A DNA stretch of 64,000 nt from Lagopus muta (taxonomy: Eukaryota > Chordata > Aves > Galliformes > Phasianidae), in the NCBI RefSeq assembly GCF_023343835.1, contig NC_064440.1, positions 34,417,537 through 34,481,536 on the forward strand. The letters run 5' to 3'. Each line of letters starts with the position of its first letter. The stretch's first letter is position 1. Of this stretch, positions 59,466 to 64,000 are shown piece after piece. The notes below the pieces were generated by a model. It was not told the origin of the DNA and did not search any database. It was given only the letters and a program-made list of their open reading frames with translations. The translations under genes were made by a program, and so were the position numbers.

Positions 59466-60529
59466 GTGAAATCACAGAGCTCTTTTTTTGTTTCTTTGTT
59501 TGTTTTTGATGGTTTAATTTTTTTTTAAGGGATGAAATGCCATTCCTGTCACAATGATGCCAAAGGGAGCGGGGAAACGAAACAAAAGACAAACACACCT
59601 TCTACTGAGTTAGACTATCACCAGTGGACAAGGCTGCCAGAAGGGTTACACAACACCAAGGTGTCCAAAGAGGAGAGACTTGAAATGGGCTCAGCTTTCA
59701 GAAGATACTTGAGTGCTCAAGTACTGCTGAAGCATTTCTAATTGCACACCTACTTCTATTAATCGCTCGCAAACCTTTTGGCTTTTATGATTTACCAGCC
59801 ATATGGTTAGTGCTTAACAAAGGGAAACCCAGATAAAACCCAACAGCAAAGAAAATATGCATAGGAGATGTCTGCCAAAAGTGACAGCAATTCCACTTCA
59901 AGGTGCAGGAATTAAAAGCAGTGTGCCAAAATGAAAGCCTCTTTGCTGCCTGCCAAAGCGCTGTGCCTGTACGTGCCCTCTCTCTTTCAGCCATTTCCTT
60001 GCAATCCCTCTTCAGGACACATTTGGAAATTATTTTAAAAAGATAAAATATCCTGTATCTGTTACCAATTAGAAGACACGTGAAAATTATTTTCTAATTT
60101 GTGGCTCCAATGTGCCTCTTAAAAGCAGAGTAACTGAAACAATTACATTGACTCCTGAATATTTCTATTATGCTCCTGAAAAATCCCCAATGTGGGTATG
60201 TCCTCCTCTGCCTGATGTGCCCCAGGGCTGCATGTATCAATAAGTACATCAAAGCCCTGAATGTGAACTGCCAAAACACTGTAATTTCTATGAAGCTTGT
60301 ACGCCAGTTTGTGGCAGCTGCAGCCCAAGGGCTGCCAAACTGATTAGTCCTCTCCTAATGGTCTTCGTGCAACTTGGATTTGCAACAAGGGGGTGGGAAG
60401 GAGGAATGACTGAAGGAGGATAAAAAGTTGAATAGTAAACACGCGGCTCTCTGCTCTGGTCAAGTCATCCTCTACAGAAGCGACCAATTTTCAGCTGGCT
60501 TTTGAACTACAAGCTCTAAGCCAGGATTT

Positions 60530-61060
60530 ATAATGGTATCGATGGAGGTTTCTTTTTAAAACCCCGACACAGTGCGACTTGAGTGACTACCTCCTGAAAA
60601 TTGGTAATTTCCTGGTGGTTAGCAGGAGAAGGTCTGCCAATGAGAAAGCAGAACCTGCTAATAAATTTATAGTGCGTTATATGCCAATTAGACCCCTTCA
60701 GCCATTCAAGAGGCAGTGCCACCAATCAGGTTATCACTCCACAAATGTACTCTCTAGAGCTGATCTCATCACAAATCAATCCTGCATTTAGAGTGCAATT
60801 CTCATTAGTATTACTGAGGAATGCACTTGTGAAACAACGCAAGAAGGTATTTTTCTTCTCCCCTCCAAGCGTCCTTCCCCAGTGCCCTGTGCACAGCTAT
60901 TTACTTCTTGCACACAGTCACGTCTGAACTTCAAATGGTAAATAATCATTCTGAATACCACATTAATTCTGTGTCGAACCAGATTTATTACACGCGTCAT
61001 ACTCAGGAGTTTCACCGTCATTCACAAGCCATCCGTGAATCTGTTGGTTAAATTACATCC
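60530..61060. promoter_or_regulatory. Candidate conserved non-coding element in the AGAP1 intron
   Basis: A repeat-free AT-rich block with gaaaattggtaatttcctgg, cctgctaataaatttatagtg and tatgccaattagacccc. It lies 24 kb from GBX2. Confidence 0.3.
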
Positions 61061-62719
61061 TTGTATCTGACCATGCACCATGCAATATTCTATCAATACG
61101 GTGACTCAGAGCAGATCTCTCAGCTTCCCACCCCATGACATCCACAAGTGCGAAGACTCCCGGTTCTGTTTATCTGGCCAACACAGACAGAAAAAGGAAA
61201 AATACAGAAGCAGAGGGAAAAAAAAGGTGATTTGCATGGTTTTACATGCTCAGAGTACATACAGATCTACCTTAAAACTCTGGTTGCAGCATACAGACAC
61301 ACACTTGGTGGCTACAGCCTATGCAAGTAACGTTGTGGCTTGGATGCTTTGCAAAGCAAGCTTGCTTTCATTTTCTGCTGAATAAGGATGGAAATAGACT
61401 TGGTTTCAGCTTTGCAGCACAAAGATGCCTATCAATTAGGGACGTGAGGCAACCTGAATCACCAGCGATGCATTTTTCTTTTGGTAACTCCTTCCTTCTC
61501 AAGCTAGGCTCAGACCTCAGAGAAGCACACTTCAGAAATCTGACCCAACCCTAGGTGGCCTCTTCAAAAGTATTTTGCATTTGTGCCAGCAGTTGATCAA
61601 ATTTGTTCTGATTGAGCTAAATGCTTTGTGATTTGCTCTTGTCAGCTGCCACAGTAAGAGCACCAGGAGGAGATAAAAGTAGTGACTGTGGTCATTTTGG
61701 TGCTGAGCACTGATGCAATATCCCCGTGTGGCTCAGGAGAAGGGTCCTAGCTCATGCCAAGAGCAACAAGGGGAGTGATGGCTTCCACTTGCTCCATCCT
61801 CCTCACCCTGCACTGGGATGCCCAAGAGCACCGGTACGTGGCTGCTGCACTCTGCCTGCTCGACAGACAGAACGTCCCATCCTACGGCTGAAGAAAGCTA
61901 ACTCTGACACAAGAAATGCACCAAAGCAATATTCAGTCCTGGAAGCAGACCATCTCCCTGCTTCCTCTCACGTGCACCTGGGGAGCTGAGTTTCAGTTGC
62001 AGTAGACTGACTGCTGTTTGCCAAACTATCGCCCTCGGCTCGCTTTACATTCTGTAGACCTTACACAGAAAAAGCAACCTTAAGAACAGCGGTGCAAGAC
62101 GCCTCAGCCTTGGGCTGTCACCTGCATCTTATTTCTCCTTAGCCTCTTAAATAACACTGGAATTCACTCTGTCCCCTGATGGGCACCGTAATGAGAACCA
62201 CCTGTCAATCACGGCTCCATTAGCCTGGACAGACTTTCACTTCCTGAAACAATTTATTGGATTCCCAAACACCAGCGGGCCCTCTTCCTTTTGAGCAGGG
62301 TTTTTCGGGGAGCTATTCAGTGGGAGCGGGTCTCCCTTCTGCTCCTGCTGAGCGGCCATTGTTTCCCTTTTTCCTCATGCAAACAGTTTCCCGAGCCGAC
62401 CCACCTCTTCTGTCCTGGGCAGGCCCAGGGCTTGCCAAAAACTTTTTTTTCTGACTGCTCAGTTCACCGGCGCGATACAAAACAAAACCTACCGGCTGTT
62501 AGCAGCCCTGGGTCAGGGCAGGAATTAACATTAACCCCTTCTGTGAGTTGGCGGCAGGCTTGGGCCCGGCGCTGGGCTGCACTGCTGCCATGACCTTCGG
62601 GGCTCCGAGGCTCTTGGTGCACGCTGCCACCCAACAGAACAAAGATCTGCTCTCGGTTTGCATGAAACGGAAGAGAATTTTGCAGTCCCCTTCTCTTTCC
62701 CTTGGTTACACTCAAATTG

Positions 62720-63330
62720 CAGCCCAAAGAAAATCTTACTAATAGGAGATAAAAGCATTTTCGTTTCCCTGGATGTGTGCATTCCTTATGAGGCTCATTT
62801 GCAACGTGTACGTCTGCTTTGATGAGATAATAAAATGTATTTTATTTACAAATATTCCCATACCCTCCCCTCCCCCCAAGGAATTTAAATGGTCAGTTAA
62901 TCTTTCTGCTTCAGAACAACCCACTGAGTAAATAAAAGAGGGCTCCAGATTATATAAACCGATATTCTTTCATTCTAATGCTGGTCCTGAAGGCCGTAAT
63001 ACACTGTGCAACTGTACCTGAGCGTTAGCTATGTGCCCTTTAGTACACATCACTTTAACTCCTAGCCTGGTAAAGGGAAAAATGGAAACAAGATGATAGT
63101 TATCTGCAGCCTTCTGTGACTCTCGAGTCAATAGCAAACGGGAGGACTCGTTAGTGCCATAGTGATCCAATCAGGATGAAATTATGCAGTCATGTAAGAA
63201 ATAATACCTATTAGGCTAATTTAATCAACGAATACTTTACAGATGAATTAGAATGCAGAATCCAATTATTTCAAACATTTGGACTGTCAGCCGCTGTGGT
63301 TTTTAAGCAGTGGAAGGGGAGAAAAGAAAG
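62720..63330. promoter_or_regulatory. Candidate conserved non-coding element in the AGAP1 intron
   Basis: A long AT-rich, repeat-free block rich in TAAT-type cores (gagataataaaatgtatttt; gaaataatacctattaggct; aatttaatcaacgaatac; tccaattatttcaaacat). It is the strongest enhancer-like stretch in the AGAP1 part of the window. Confidence 0.38.
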
Positions 63331-64000
63331 GTTTAAGGATCCTTTTCAGATGACAGAGGCTGGGGTATATTTATAACAGGAGAGCTTATAGCAGCAGCAA
63401 ACTGACAACTACAATCAGCACCTTCCGCTGCTCAGACAGCTCGCACCCAGGCGGCTCTAATCTAACCTCTCTCCATGGCTTCTGCGGTGTGTTGCTTTGG
63501 GATATTGGTATAGACAGCTTGATTTGCTGTTTCAGTGGCTGATAATTACTGTCTCAAGTCTTTATAATTTCCTCTTGCCAGTCACCCTTTTAAAAGAAGG
63601 CTTACGCTCTAATTACAATAGGTCTTTTTTGTTTTGATGATAAGAGGTGCCCCTGGATAGGTGAAAAATACCCTCGTGCTGCAGAACGCAGTTGGTTGTA
63701 CCCAATATTTATTCCCCGCGGAAAGGAAGAGCTTAGTTTACAGTGCCAAGTGAAGAAAAATGGTATGCACTTAATTACTACTAGAAGGGGAAACTAGTTT
63801 AATACGCAACTTGAGTCAAATAGGGTAGGACAGAAGAACTGAGGACAGCGAGTACACACAGCTCATATCCTAGATGCAGTGCTACAGAACGTCTGCTTTG
63901 CCAGGTCACAAGATCCTAATACTGATTAGAAGACCACCATTCCTCTAGCAAGGAGATCTGTGGGTGGTGTGCTCTGCCCTTGGTCAAAGGTACCAGAAAT

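Overview
The window is vertebrate genomic DNA, almost certainly from a bird and probably a galliform such as chicken. The genes have introns, the whole window is sprinkled with 5'-truncated CR1 LINE ends, and one mariner copy resembles the chicken Galluhop/Mariner1 family. Four genes can be read from their proteins: the 3' end of IQCA1 (+), ASB18 (+), GBX2 (+) and the last two coding exons of AGAP1 (-). This order is the conserved AGAP1-GBX2-ASB18-IQCA1 block (human 2q37), not its paralogue AGAP3-GBX1-ASB10-IQCA1L. The GBX2 N-terminus, the ASB18 junction sequence and the AGAP1 C-terminus fit the GBX2 copy of the block.

Layout. 1-10.1 kb: last four coding exons of IQCA1 (an axonemal AAA/IQ protein, also called DRC11), with introns holding CR1 fragments and AT-rich, TAAT-rich stretches that look like conserved non-coding DNA. 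10.1-19.5 kb: intergenic, several CR1 copies and further enhancer-like stretches. 19.5-29.5 kb: ASB18, five coding exons, 433 residues as modelled. 29.5-37.9 kb: a very large CpG-rich, homopolymer-rich domain carrying the two-exon homeobox gene GBX2 (338 residues). 37.1-43.7 kb: GBX2-AGAP1 intergenic DNA with candidate enhancers, CR1, a mariner fragment and an old LINE relic. 43.7-50.9 kb: probable long 3' UTR of AGAP1. 50.9-51.7 kb: last two AGAP1 coding exons. 51.7-64 kb: AGAP1 intron, with more enhancer-like stretches near the right edge.

GBX2 and AGAP1 converge tail to tail. IQCA1 and ASB18 have unrelated jobs (cilia; ubiquitin ligase adaptor). Their lasting linkage to GBX2, and the TAAT-rich stretches in their introns and in AGAP1, fit the idea of bystander genes trapped in a GBX2 regulatory block. 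That is inference: conservation cannot be measured here.

I found no previously undescribed coding system. The points most worth checking are an upstream ORF that ends on the GBX2 start codon, the candidate enhancers, a GC-AG intron in IQCA1, the uncertain first exon of ASB18, and a relic reverse transcriptase just beyond the AGAP1 polyA signal.
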